A model generated the notes under the pieces. It saw only the letters and a program-made list of their open reading frames with translations, did no database searches and was not told the origin of the DNA. Below, piece by piece: positions 26,999 to 36,230 of a stretch of 64,000 nucleotides of DNA. The stretch is from positions 372,001-436,000 of the forward strand of contig NZ_JAGHKO010000024.1 in the NCBI RefSeq assembly GCF_017742245.1, in the 5' to 3' direction. Position numbers and translations under genes: made by a program. How positions within the stretch are numbered: position 1 is the first letter of the stretch; each line of letters starts with the position of its first letter. Origin of the DNA: Niastella soli (GTDB taxonomy: Bacteria; Bacteroidota; Bacteroidia; Chitinophagales; Chitinophagaceae).

Positions 26999-29900
26999 TC
27001 AATATTTCTTATACTTGGGATTAGTGCGTATTCCTATGTCAAAATGCTGGGGTCTGGCAGTACCTTTTTTTATAAATGTGATGGTTCCTTTTGAAACACC
27101 TGAAACTGTGGACATAATTACATTCAATAACTGATCTGCCTCTGTTTTATCTTTTATAAAATAATAACCAACATATGTTTGAGGAACCTTAGCCACACTA
27201 GAAGCTTTCACTTCATAACGCTGATATTTTAATTGCATTATTAGATCTTGTATTTCAGCAGAGTCGGCTACCTGGTAACTCAAATAAATACGAGGTTTGA
27301 TATCATAAATTACCTCTATGAGCTCCCGGCCTGATGAATCCCCGTTTCTCAAAAAAACCTGCACATACACACTATCAACACCCGTCTTCTGTAGACCAGC
27401 ATAAGCAAAATTATTTGATGGAGTAGTTGACGTTTGAGAGGAGCGATTACCTGGCAAAGTATACCGAACTGCTTTAATACTATCCAGAATGTATCCTCCA
27501 AATAAAGAATAGTTGACATTAAGGTACCTTTTGGTCTTATTATCGTAATCACGTGCTTTGCCAAGTACCTGTATATTCTGTAACACATCATAAGCTGTTA
27601 GACTTGGCGTCAATTTTGATTTTCGCGATACCGTATCTGAGCGCTGAATCAAATCGTCCTGAGTTTTAACATTCGGTTGTGAATCTACATTTACTGGAGG
27701 CGGGTTGGGTATCACAACTTTAGTAGTGACCCTTCTTCCTGGTTTTCTGACATTACCCGTACTATCAGCAGGCACTGAGTTCATCGTATCATTAACAGCC
27801 ACACAAGTAATAGCTATGGTACCATTGGTGTATAAATCGGATAGTAAAATCTTTTTTTCTACAAGGAAAGGATTACCAAAACGCAATGTAAGATATGCCG
27901 GGGAATCCTTTTCGAAGAATAGGTGTAATGGAATTTGTGCAGCAATAGTTCCGGAATCTTCATTATATTGAATAGGATATTCACTGGTATCTATCATAAA
28001 ATCCCCATTCAAAAATTCACCGATGCTAATCCTTTTCACATATTCCTCCACATCGTACATATAAGTAGAATCCAGATCAATACAGCCTTGCACATCTTTC
28101 ACCAGTTTATACCTGACTGTAACCTGTTGATTGGGGGCCGCGGTAAACAACCCTTTAAAAAATATGCCGGCAGGTTGCTCCAATGAAGACATATACCCTG
28201 ACAAACCAGCTGCCAATAATAAAATAATACAGCCGGCAATAGCCCGGTAAAATACAGCATTGAATTTTGAAAGGCCAAAGTATTTGGCCAATTGCACCGA
28301 CCGGCCTTTAGACCGTACAGGCGTTTTCCATTTTTCATTCCTATCATTTTCCAGGTATTTTCGCACAGAAACATCCAGCACCCGTCCTTCTTCCCACATT
28401 TTTCTGAACCTTACCGCCTCTTCAGCATATTGTTCAAAAAGGACCTTATCATGGGCAAATAAAATGAATTTATTTATCAGCAACTGGTCCTCCAGCTCGC
28501 TGTCATAATAAAATCCCTGCCCCGACAACCTTGCCTGTTCCAGTAGTTTTATCAATTCCTGGCGGATGGCTATCTCATTTTTCAATTCAAGTTTTTTCAA
28601 CAACTCCAGTCTCATGGAGGCAGGTATATTCCCAATGATCAACCAGGGAATGCGGCAAATGGCCAACACCTCTTCGTAAGAAATTCCGGCATCGATACCA
28701 TACAATTTAGCTAAAACCTGGCCGAATACCGGTACCAGTTCCCAACGGAACTTGGGATAAGTTGCAAGCGCACAAAGCCATTGCTCTTTAAAAGAACCAT
28801 CCAGTTTGGAAAACGCCTCTTCAATATTTTTAAGATCAGCGTTCCGGTCCAATTGCCCGTATTGCAACGCACCTACATATTGTTTTTCGGGCACCGCATG
28901 TACATTCTCAATTAATCGCAAGAGATCGTATTCATCGGCACTGCTGATCAGAAAATATTTCGACAATTCTTTTTCTCTAAGCCCCCAGTCTTTACGGGCC
29001 AATGGGGTTATTAAAGCCCTGCTTTCCCAGGTATTTAAAAAGGACCGGTATTTTTCCTTAAGCATAGGCAGCAGCAGATAAAAGAACAACTCTCCATCGC
29101 CTAAGATCATCAATAAGGAATTAGCATGATTATTAATGAGCTGGTCCGGGGTGATTTGCTCACCCGATTGTAATAAACTCCGGAATATAAACTGGCTGTC
29201 AAAATAATAGGCGGATACCCGAACGTCCATTTTATTCATTAAACGGCTTAGATATCCGAACAGGTATGGGAAAACACCATGCGGGTTCGAGGCATCAATA
29301 AGTACCAGATAATCCTGAAATTTCTTCCGGGGAGTAAATACGAGTTCGCTTAAACCTTTATTATGGATGGTACGTTGTAACGTCAGGGGAATATTTAATT
29401 GACTGATCTCTTCATCGGCCCTCCTTCGCATCAGATGCAGCATTTTGAACAGCTGTTTTCCTGGTCTTATCAGGGCCAGGTCATTGACCTGAAAAGGAAC
29501 TTCAAATACATTCTTTTTAAAACCGCCAGATTTTGACAACAAAGCTACTTTCTTCTTTTTTTTCCAGATCAAAAACAGCAGTGCGGTAAAACACCCGGCG
29601 ATGATCCATACAATTACCAGTACCCAGTTTTTTATCTGTTTGTCTGGTGGTGGCAATTGCTTAGTGCCAGTAACCGATAGGGAATACCTTCTCAAATGGT
29701 TCGTTACTTCAATAGTGGTATCGCGATACCCATCGCACAAGGGGGCATCGCTAAATACAACTAGTAAAATCTTATGGTACCCTTCGTTTTGAAAGGTATA
29801 TTCAATAACAGGCGATAGAACACCTATCAACATGGAATCATCTATTTGCCAGTAGCGCACTTCTGCAGCACTGTCTATTACGGCCTCAATACGCATGCGT

Positions 29901-30673
29901 TTTCCGACGCTGGGGGTGTCGAAAAATTTAAATGCCTGTATTTTGGGTATAGTTTTACAAACTTCAACAAACAAGGTATCGCTTACTTTATCGATATGAT
30001 AGTAGTTTGAAGACACGGACATTTTTACAATGGCAGAATCAAGTTCTTTATAGACATGTGTTGCCTGGAAACCCTGAATAATTTTTCCATCGCCAAAATC
30101 CCAGATAAATGTTAACCGGGAAGTATCTGCGGTTGGCGGAATATAATCGCTTGCCTGTAACCGCAACGTGTCATTTTTTTGAATTACAGTTACGCGCTTA
30201 TCCACGTGTGAAGCAAATACAACTAAAGCTCTCTTCTTTATTTCATACCGATACCAAACAAGGGAAAATATACCTACTATAAGTAAGACACCCGTAATCA
30301 ATAAAAATTTCCTGTTCTTTTTGAAAAACGAGGGAGGATTGTTATTTATTAATGGTTCATCCAATATAGAAGGAGTAGGGGGCGTAATTTCAATCTGGTC
30401 AACAAAATTGATTATGTCAGCCGCCGTTTTATTTTCCAGCAGTTGAATTATTTCATAAAACCGCGTTTGTTCTCTTTCATTAGTGGCAACTATAGGACAA
30501 AGCTTCTGCGCTATCTGGTTTAAATTATCAGCGTTCAGCCGGGTGGCCACCATTAATAAACTGGCATAGCCTTCGGGTGTAACGTTAAACCGTTCATGTC
30601 TCAGGATAGAAAAAAGCATTTCTATCTTAAGACAGATCAATGAATTGGTATGATCGTTTACTGGTTGCATCAT
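26999..30673 (-). CDS. Large membrane protein: CoxE-like N-terminus, PKD-like domain, degenerate vWA-like domain, LytR_C-like tail
   Basis: 1224 residues. Residues 20-80 resemble the helical start of CoxE-type vWA proteins that pair with MoxR ATPases (FSILRHERFNVTPEGYASLL). TM1 spans about 122-142. Residues 174-220 look PKD-like (FIWDFGDGKI, then THVY), with a second Ig-like unit to about 330. TM2 spans about 350-370. Residues 450-600 resemble a vWA fold (DYLVLIDASN at 454-463, YYFDSQF, LLMILGDGELF at 520-530), but the DxSxS MIDAS is degenerate. TM3 spans about 808-828. The C-terminal 90 residues resemble a LytR_C/SPOR-like domain. It overlaps the MoxR gene by 4 bases and is the last gene of the operon. 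The domain calls are pattern-based and not verified. Confidence 0.75.
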   Translation of the reverse strand: MMQPVNDHTNSLICLKIEMLFSILRHERFNVTPEGYASLLMVATRLNADNLNQIAQKLCPIVATNEREQTRFYEIIQLLENKTAADIINFVDQIEITPPTPSILDEPLINNNPPSFFKKNRKFLLITGVLLIVGIFSLVWYRYEIKKRALVVFASHVDKRVTVIQKNDTLRLQASDYIPPTADTSRLTFIWDFGDGKIIQGFQATHVYKELDSAIVKMSVSSNYYHIDKVSDTLFVEVCKTIPKIQAFKFFDTPSVGKRMRIEAVIDSAAEVRYWQIDDSMLIGVLSPVIEYTFQNEGYHKILLVVFSDAPLCDGYRDTTIEVTNHLRRYSLSVTGTKQLPPPDKQIKNWVLVIVWIIAGCFTALLFLIWKKKKKVALLSKSGGFKKNVFEVPFQVNDLALIRPGKQLFKMLHLMRRRADEEISQLNIPLTLQRTIHNKGLSELVFTPRKKFQDYLVLIDASNPHGVFPYLFGYLSRLMNKMDVRVSAYYFDSQFIFRSLLQSGEQITPDQLINNHANSLLMILGDGELFFYLLLPMLKEKYRSFLNTWESRALITPLARKDWGLREKELSKYFLISSADEYDLLRLIENVHAVPEKQYVGALQYGQLDRNADLKNIEEAFSKLDGSFKEQWLCALATYPKFRWELVPVFGQVLAKLYGIDAGISYEEVLAICRIPWLIIGNIPASMRLELLKKLELKNEIAIRQELIKLLEQARLSGQGFYYDSELEDQLLINKFILFAHDKVLFEQYAEEAVRFRKMWEEGRVLDVSVRKYLENDRNEKWKTPVRSKGRSVQLAKYFGLSKFNAVFYRAIAGCIILLLAAGLSGYMSSLEQPAGIFFKGLFTAAPNQQVTVRYKLVKDVQGCIDLDSTYMYDVEEYVKRISIGEFLNGDFMIDTSEYPIQYNEDSGTIAAQIPLHLFFEKDSPAYLTLRFGNPFLVEKKILLSDLYTNGTIAITCVAVNDTMNSVPADSTGNVRKPGRRVTTKVVIPNPPPVNVDSQPNVKTQDDLIQRSDTVSRKSKLTPSLTAYDVLQNIQVLGKARDYDNKTKRYLNVNYSLFGGYILDSIKAVRYTLPGNRSSQTSTTPSNNFAYAGLQKTGVDSVYVQVFLRNGDSSGRELIEVIYDIKPRIYLSYQVADSAEIQDLIMQLKYQRYEVKASSVAKVPQTYVGYYFIKDKTEADQLLNVIMSTVSGVSKGTITFIKKGTARPQHFDIGIRTNPKYKKY

Positions 30674-31701
30674 TTGCTTACCGCTTCCAGATCAACATTG
30701 GTTTTTGCCAATACCCCGTAGTACTTGCTGTCTAATGCCTTTTCGTACAGCTTGCCGTCAGCGCCCACCAGTTTATTTTTCCCGTCTTCTGTCCTGTCGT
30801 GATAGAGGATATTTACCCAATCCAGCAACTCGGATGTTGTTGGTTTTTTATTAAGTACCTTATTACGCACCTCCTCAAACCTGGCAATAGCACCCATTAA
30901 TGCAGCATCATATGCTGTATCAGCCGCATTGATCCCCAGTTTTAGCTTCACGATCTCTAACAACCTGTCAGGGTCGGGGAAGTCGATGTGATAGAACACA
31001 CAACGCCTGAGGAAGGCATTGGGTAAGGTCTTTTCATCATTGCTGGTAAGAATGGTCACGATCCGGCAACCATTTTCGGCCCGTTCTATTACTTTGTTTA
31101 TTTCCTTTATTTCAAATCTGTATTTTTCGATTTCATTCAAGAGGTCATTGGCAAATTCCCGGGGCGCCTTGTCCACTTCGTCTACCAATACCACACTGCT
31201 CATGGGGACGTTTTCCATTGCCCCGTTATTATCTTTGCCTTTATAATTACGAATGTTTTGTAACGTTTCCAGTTGCAGCCCATGGGTTTGCGCAATGGCC
31301 AGTCCCATAGCTTTCAACTCAATGTGTTCCCGGGTAATTTTATCCTGTTCTGCTTCACTAAATTTCTCACTTATATTTTGCCGCTGTACTTTACCAAAAT
31401 GGCTTACGGCATCATAATTATAAAATAGGTCAGCCGCAACTGAGGTTGATTTGGTATAAAAAGAAAAAGGCGTTGGGCAAAAAGGGGCAGGGTCTTTTCT
31501 GGTCTGAAACGCCAGCTGGCCGGCCACCCAATCGGCCAGTTTTGTTTTACCAGTGCCAGGTTCCCCCGTCACCAATAAGGGCTTGTTCAGGGCAATGGCC
31601 ATTTCAATGGCATCAACCATCCCCTTGGCCGGAATGTAGTCCTTCCAGGCATTATTAAGCGTAAAATCATGTAATTGTATCATACGGTTTATTTCACTCA
31701 C
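30670..31701 (-). CDS. MoxR-family AAA+ ATPase
   Basis: 343 residues. Walker A is GEPGTGKT (46-53), Walker B VVLVDEVDK (170-178), and the sensor/arginine-finger region is LTSNDEKTLPNAFLRRC. A lid domain follows. MoxR ATPases are chaperone-like and act with vWA partners, here the protein encoded immediately downstream with a 4-base overlap. The DUF4062 gene lies upstream with a 4-base overlap, so all three are translationally coupled and probably form one machine. In conflict systems, MoxR proteins are thought to load or remodel their vWA partner upon sensing stress or infection; here that is inference. Confidence 0.93.
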   Translation of the reverse strand: MSEINRMIQLHDFTLNNAWKDYIPAKGMVDAIEMAIALNKPLLVTGEPGTGKTKLADWVAGQLAFQTRKDPAPFCPTPFSFYTKSTSVAADLFYNYDAVSHFGKVQRQNISEKFSEAEQDKITREHIELKAMGLAIAQTHGLQLETLQNIRNYKGKDNNGAMENVPMSSVVLVDEVDKAPREFANDLLNEIEKYRFEIKEINKVIERAENGCRIVTILTSNDEKTLPNAFLRRCVFYHIDFPDPDRLLEIVKLKLGINAADTAYDAALMGAIARFEEVRNKVLNKKPTTSELLDWVNILYHDRTEDGKNKLVGADGKLYEKALDSKYYGVLAKTNVDLEAVSK

Positions 31702-33035
31702 TTTTTCATTTTAGAATAAGCCTCCAATTTCTCATATACTGCAGACATGCTATGTCGTCCTTCTTTGAAATCATAAAAATGTGTATCAAATTCTATCCTG
31801 GCTTTTCCGGCATCTTTTTTAAATTCATCCCGGATCCACCGTTCTATTTCCTTTCTGGAAATAGTATCCAACCTGGTGGTATCATAACAACCGGTAAGTG
31901 CCGCAATCAGCTTTTTAATTTTAGGAGAACTTACTTTTTTCGGTGCGCTGCCTGTTACTTTTGTAAGCAACGATTGCAACACATTCACGTTAGCTCTTTT
32001 TTCAATGATATTTATAAAAAAATAAAAGTTAGTAGTAAAACCCGCTTTCAGTTCTTCGGAGCATTTTTCAACGAAGTAAGTAAGAAAGCCTATCCGGTGT
32101 TCATCCAGCATTTGTTCTTCCACATCAATACAAAGAGGTATATTTCGCTGTTTCACCCTTTCTTCAAATGCTTTAAAGATGTCAGTCAATGTATGACAGC
32201 AATACGCATTGTTTGTCTTTTTTTGCAGGTGCCGTTTTAATAAGGCGATGGCATTTCCTTCGAGCGAGTCGGAGACTAAATTTAATTCAGCGGTTGTTAA
32301 CTGGTCGTCCAATAGGCAAAGCTCCCGGATCGCCAGCCGCTTGATCAAATCCCGGCCCAGATCATTTTCGTCCCCTCTTATAATAAAGGCGCTAAACCCA
32401 CCACTTGTGATCGTTCTATTATTGAAATAATCAACCTGAAAGGAGCGATCGCAAAACAGGTGCAGGAATTGTTCCATTTCATGTTCACCACTGTCAAAAA
32501 TTACAGTTACCAGTGAATGCATAACCTGAACAACAAGCCCATTTAAATCGGCAAAAGGTTTATTTGGTCCATAATAGCCTGCATCCTCCACTTTCTTCCT
32601 GAACATTTCCAGCCTGGCCTTTTTCCCCTCATCAATTACCGGTGGATCCCCATAGGTATCTATACATTTTTTCAACTCCGGGTCAGCACTTTGGGCAGCT
32701 ATTACCCTCTTATTTAACCTGACTGCCGTCTCAAACTCATGTTCGGTATAAGAAATGCCCTGAGGGTTCTTTTCTGTATTTTTATATACTGAACCATATC
32801 GTTCACCCATCAGCAACAAATAATAGTCGCATTCGGTCACATCGGCTTCCACCCGGTCCCAAACCAACTCACCGGTATTAGTGGCAGTCTCAGCACGTAT
32901 TAATTCAAAAAATGGCTTGAACGAATCACTACTTATAGTGTCAATTATAGCATTACGATACCCTTGCAGATCACCGAATGTTGACGAGAGATATATTTTT
33001 TTTCTGATTCCCATTTTAACAGCAGCTCGTTTCAT
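31698..33035 (-). CDS. DUF4062-domain protein
   Basis: 445 residues. The N-terminus (KKIYLSSTFGDLQGYRNAII) and DYYLLLMGERYGSVYKN...SYTEHEFETAV are typical of DUF4062, a Rossmann-like domain common at the N-terminus of NLR-type and other conflict proteins. It is thought to act as an NTP- or nucleotide-linked sensor or enzyme. The remaining 300 residues are alpha-helical with no assigned domain (LKAGFTTNFYFFINI). Either the first ATG or the internal Met 8 may start. It is the first gene of the operon and its promoter region carries the inverted repeat at 33071-33139. Confidence 0.88.
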   Translation of the reverse strand: MKRAAVKMGIRKKIYLSSTFGDLQGYRNAIIDTISSDSFKPFFELIRAETATNTGELVWDRVEADVTECDYYLLLMGERYGSVYKNTEKNPQGISYTEHEFETAVRLNKRVIAAQSADPELKKCIDTYGDPPVIDEGKKARLEMFRKKVEDAGYYGPNKPFADLNGLVVQVMHSLVTVIFDSGEHEMEQFLHLFCDRSFQVDYFNNRTITSGGFSAFIIRGDENDLGRDLIKRLAIRELCLLDDQLTTAELNLVSDSLEGNAIALLKRHLQKKTNNAYCCHTLTDIFKAFEERVKQRNIPLCIDVEEQMLDEHRIGFLTYFVEKCSEELKAGFTTNFYFFINIIEKRANVNVLQSLLTKVTGSAPKKVSSPKIKKLIAALTGCYDTTRLDTISRKEIERWIRDEFKKDAGKARIEFDTHFYDFKEGRHSMSAVYEKLEAYSKMKK

Positions 33036-33070
33036 TACTCACATAATCTAAAAAAATTCAGGCAGCCAAC

Positions 33071-33139
33071 AACAGGTGTTTTTCACGTATTTCATTTCCA
33101 GCTTTTGTTTAATAAAAAATACCGTGAAAACACCCTGTT
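33071..33139. promoter_or_regulatory. Long inverted repeat in the divergent promoter region
   Basis: AACAGGTGTTTTTCACGTAT (33071-33090, then TT) and its near-complement ending AAACAGGGTG... (33117-33139) form an imperfect palindrome of about 22-base arms with a 24-base centre, allowing one-base shifts. It lies between the DUF4062 start (33035) and the SLOG/SLATT start (33208), so a bidirectional operator is likely. TTCACGGTATT, read on the minus strand here, also occurs at 40285-40295. Confidence 0.6.
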
Positions 33140-33207
33140 TTTTGAACGAATATTTACAGAAATTAACAGGCAGCATTTATAGGTAGAAACCAAGAAACAA
33201 ACCCAAT

Positions 33208-34968
33208 ATGACTGCCACCCCTACAAATACGTTTGACGTATCATTCCCCAATAAAAACACCGCCCGGGTTGTTATTCCTTCCGATACAGAAAGTATTGAA
33301 ACGATTCACCAGGCACTGGCCATCCCTAATTATAAATCGGTCATTCTGGTGCTGGGTGGTGCCGAGTCAATAGCCGCCGAGATCAAGCCAAACCTGAGCC
33401 AGCTATTCGACAGGGGAATAGCGAAGGCCGTTATCCAGGCAGAAGCCCTGGTTATTGATGGCGGCACCCTTTCGGGCGTTATGCAGTTAATGGGGGAAGG
33501 ATTGGCAGGCCGGGATGCCAGGATAAAGCTGGTGGGTATTGCGCCGGAAAGCCTGGTCACTTATCCTACCAAGAACACAAATGGAAGCCCCGCCCTGGTA
33601 GAACTGGAACCTAATCATTCTCACTTTGTGCTGACACCGGGCAAACAATGGGATGATGCAACCGCTACCTTCTACCAGCTGGTCAGATATTGGATCCATA
33701 GCACCAACAAAACCAGCAGTAACACGGAGGATAAAACGCCTTGTCTGGCTTTGTTAGCAGGCGGTGGCGCCATTTCAAAAAACGAAGTTTTATACGCCGT
33801 TCGTAAAAACATTCCCGTGATCGTTATTGCAGGCAGCGGCGGACTGGCAGATGAAATTGCAAAAGCAATAACTGATAAAGCAACCAATTCACCCGACAGA
33901 CAAATAGCAGAAATAGTGGCTGATGGCGACATCCAGGTATTCACACTGGGCCATCCCGTAAAAGGGCTGGAGCGACTCATCATTCGTAAACTGGGTATTG
34001 ACAAACTGTTAAAGCAGGCCTGGGAATCGTTTGCTAATTACGACCACAATGCCAAACGCCAGCAAAAAAAATTTAACCGGCTGCAAAAATGGATCATCTG
34101 GACCGGACTAATTGGAACGGCCCTTGTGATCATTAACCAGTTACCCAAATCTGATGGAACATTTGATTGGATAAAAAAGTTTGTACGCTTTGCTGAAACA
34201 CCCATTCACCTCATTTTATTAATTATCCCAATTACACTGACCATTTTGTTAACCATATACAACAAGTTCAAACCGGGGAACAAATGGTTGTTGTTACGAA
34301 GCGGCGCCGAAGCCATAAAACGGGAAATATACAAGTACCGGGTAAGGGGTGGGGTGTATGCCAATAATTCGGAAAACCAGCTTTCACAGGCAATAGAAAC
34401 GGTTACCCGCCGTATCATGCGCACCGAAGTAAATGCTTCGGCCATCATTCCCTATACAGGCCCTTTTCCGCCCGACATGGACGCTGCCAACAAGTGTGAT
34501 GACGGATTCTGTGAATTGACACCAGACCAATATGTTGAATTGAGGCTGGGTGATCAGATAAATTACTTTACCGACAAATCGTTGAAGCTGGAAAAAAAGC
34601 TAAAGATCTATTCTTACGCGGCGTACATCACAGGTGGGGTAGGTACTTTTCTTGTTGCACTCAATCAGGACCTATGGTTGCCACTTACAACAGCAATAGT
34701 AACGGCCATCGGCACCTATTTTAGCTACCGGCAAACAGAAAGCACCCTCGTCAAGTATAACCAGGCTATAGAAGATCTTAAAAATATCCGCAAATGGTGG
34801 TATGCCTTAAATGCAGAAGAACAAGCCGATCCGGTAAATATCAATTCACTGGTTGAACATACAGAACAGGTGTTGCAATCAGAAACAGATGGCTGGGTAC
34901 AACAGATCCAAAATGCATTGGACAACCTTCGCAAAACGCCAGACAAGGCCGATGGAGATGGCAAGTAA
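33208..34968 (+). CDS. TRPM-type SLOG (LSDAT) domain fused to SLATT/DUF4231 membrane domain
   Basis: 586 residues. N-terminal SLOG/LSDAT: VILVLGGA (45-52), IDGGTLSGVM (83-92), LVGIAPESLV (108-117) and a second GGGAISKNE element (185-193), the nucleotide-binding pattern of TRPM-like SLOG. C-terminally, four helices (about 294-312, 333-351, 468-485, 489-507) are separated by a basic cytosolic region (GAEAIKREIYKYRVR...). This matches the SLATT/DUF4231 type. Published genome analyses of nucleotide-centred conflict systems describe SLOG as a ligand sensor for cyclic nucleotides or NAD-derived signals and SLATT as a pore-forming effector. It diverges from the MoxR operon. Confidence 0.88.
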   Translation: MTATPTNTFDVSFPNKNTARVVIPSDTESIETIHQALAIPNYKSVILVLGGAESIAAEIKPNLSQLFDRGIAKAVIQAEALVIDGGTLSGVMQLMGEGLAGRDARIKLVGIAPESLVTYPTKNTNGSPALVELEPNHSHFVLTPGKQWDDATATFYQLVRYWIHSTNKTSSNTEDKTPCLALLAGGGAISKNEVLYAVRKNIPVIVIAGSGGLADEIAKAITDKATNSPDRQIAEIVADGDIQVFTLGHPVKGLERLIIRKLGIDKLLKQAWESFANYDHNAKRQQKKFNRLQKWIIWTGLIGTALVIINQLPKSDGTFDWIKKFVRFAETPIHLILLIIPITLTILLTIYNKFKPGNKWLLLRSGAEAIKREIYKYRVRGGVYANNSENQLSQAIETVTRRIMRTEVNASAIIPYTGPFPPDMDAANKCDDGFCELTPDQYVELRLGDQINYFTDKSLKLEKKLKIYSYAAYITGGVGTFLVALNQDLWLPLTTAIVTAIGTYFSYRQTESTLVKYNQAIEDLKNIRKWWYALNAEEQADPVNINSLVEHTEQVLQSETDGWVQQIQNALDNLRKTPDKADGDGK

Positions 34969-35004
34969 TAGCTGCGACCTTCGTAAGAAGTTAATACAAC
35001 AAAA

Positions 35005-35036
35005 AAGCCCTGAAACCGGTAATGGTTTCAGGGCTT
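35005..35036. terminator. Bidirectional terminator after the SLOG/SLATT gene
   Basis: AAGCCCTGAAACC and GGTTTCAGGGCTT form a 13-bp stem with a 6-base loop, preceded by an A run and followed by TT-rich sequence. It separates convergent genes. Confidence 0.87.
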
Positions 35037-35060
35037 ATATCTTTTAGCCTTACGGCGGAT

Positions 35061-35414
35061 CTATGTATTCTTTACAAAGTACTGCTCCTGGTTCTCATAA
35101 AAATGCGCCAGGTCTTCTTTGGCGGTTGTCAGGGCCTTTACTTTATCTTCATAATAAAGCTTGCCAATGGAATACTCGTAGGCATTGGCCAGGGTCCTTG
35201 ATCTTCCCTTTGTTTCCGGGTCGTCTTTATGCGCTTCCAGTTTCTTCATTCTGGCAATAAGCCCGAAAACCCGGTTACTACCCAGGAAATCGATTATCTC
35301 GGCAGCCTTGTATCTGTTATCTAAAATTTCATTGCAAAGATCTACCGCAGCCAACCGTAATACCCGGTCACCCACCAGTTCAATCTTTTTAAAAATGTGT
35401 TGTGCTTCAGTCAT
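35061..35414 (-). CDS. Small helical protein, unknown function
   Basis: 117 residues, strongly helical and charged (RVLRLAAVDLCNEILDNRYKAAEIIDFL, KLEAHKDDPETKGRSRTLANAY). No signal peptide. It converges with the SLOG/SLATT gene through a shared terminator and so probably has its own promoter from the right. I do not recognise the family; association with the conflict locus is only positional. Confidence 0.55.
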   Translation of the reverse strand: MTEAQHIFKKIELVGDRVLRLAAVDLCNEILDNRYKAAEIIDFLGSNRVFGLIARMKKLEAHKDDPETKGRSRTLANAYEYSIGKLYYEDKVKALTTAKEDLAHFYENQEQYFVKNT

Positions 35415-35512
35415 TTACTTGTTATACAGTTGAATTTCAACGCAATATAGGCAATTCGCGCTATTTTTGAATCTTTTTATTTATTTTACCCGCTTAAATC
35501 ACTGACCCTTAT

Positions 35513-36145
35513 ATGAAGTTCCCCATCCTTTTTGTTTTTTTGACAATCCTTGCTTGCCACAGTCAGAGCCAACAACAAATCGCCCCTACCAGGAACCAGG
35601 AAAACAATAAGGTGAAACTTGATTTTGATTATATTGATGCCTATAAATTCACAATAGGTAAAACATACCTGTATGGCAATCTTGACAGCTTTCTATCAGA
35701 GATGGGTTTGCCCAACATGGTGACACTAAAAAAAGACTTCAACATTCATTCAAAAGCCGACCTTGATCAGGTGCTTTCAACTGCTAAAACGCCTGAAATT
35801 GCCACCCTTCATTATCCGGGTATTGATATGTGGTATGGATATGAAAACGATATTATTCCAAGTACTATCGACTTCCGTAAAACAGACAAGAGCGTTACTT
35901 ACGGAACAACTATTTTTAACAAGGCTTATACAATTGATCAATTTAAAAAACAATTTCCCATCTCAGCCAATCATAAATCTGCCTTGTCACAATCATTCTT
36001 TGAAATTGTGACACTGGAAAATGGCAAGAACATGAAACACTTCTATGTTGTGCGCAAATCGAAAGACGACCCCAATGCCACCCCGTTAATTGAGTTTACA
36101 TTCGATAAGGGAAACCTTATTTTCTTAACATTTTCAAACTTCTGA
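35513..36145 (+). CDS. Putative lipoprotein, unknown function
   Basis: 210 residues. Signal-like N-terminus MKFPILFVFLTILACHSQS with LAC as lipobox. The mature domain has strands and a GIDMWYGYEN element, but no family is recognised. It is followed by an acyltransferase gene on the same strand after an 86-base gap. Confidence 0.6.
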   Translation: MKFPILFVFLTILACHSQSQQQIAPTRNQENNKVKLDFDYIDAYKFTIGKTYLYGNLDSFLSEMGLPNMVTLKKDFNIHSKADLDQVLSTAKTPEIATLHYPGIDMWYGYENDIIPSTIDFRKTDKSVTYGTTIFNKAYTIDQFKKQFPISANHKSALSQSFFEIVTLENGKNMKHFYVVRKSKDDPNATPLIEFTFDKGNLIFLTFSNF

Positions 36146-36230
36146 CCAAAAGAAACCCTTCAGCCAGCTGATATTTAACGACTCATGTAATATATTTGGA
36201 CCCCTAACTAAACAGATCCAAATTTATAGC

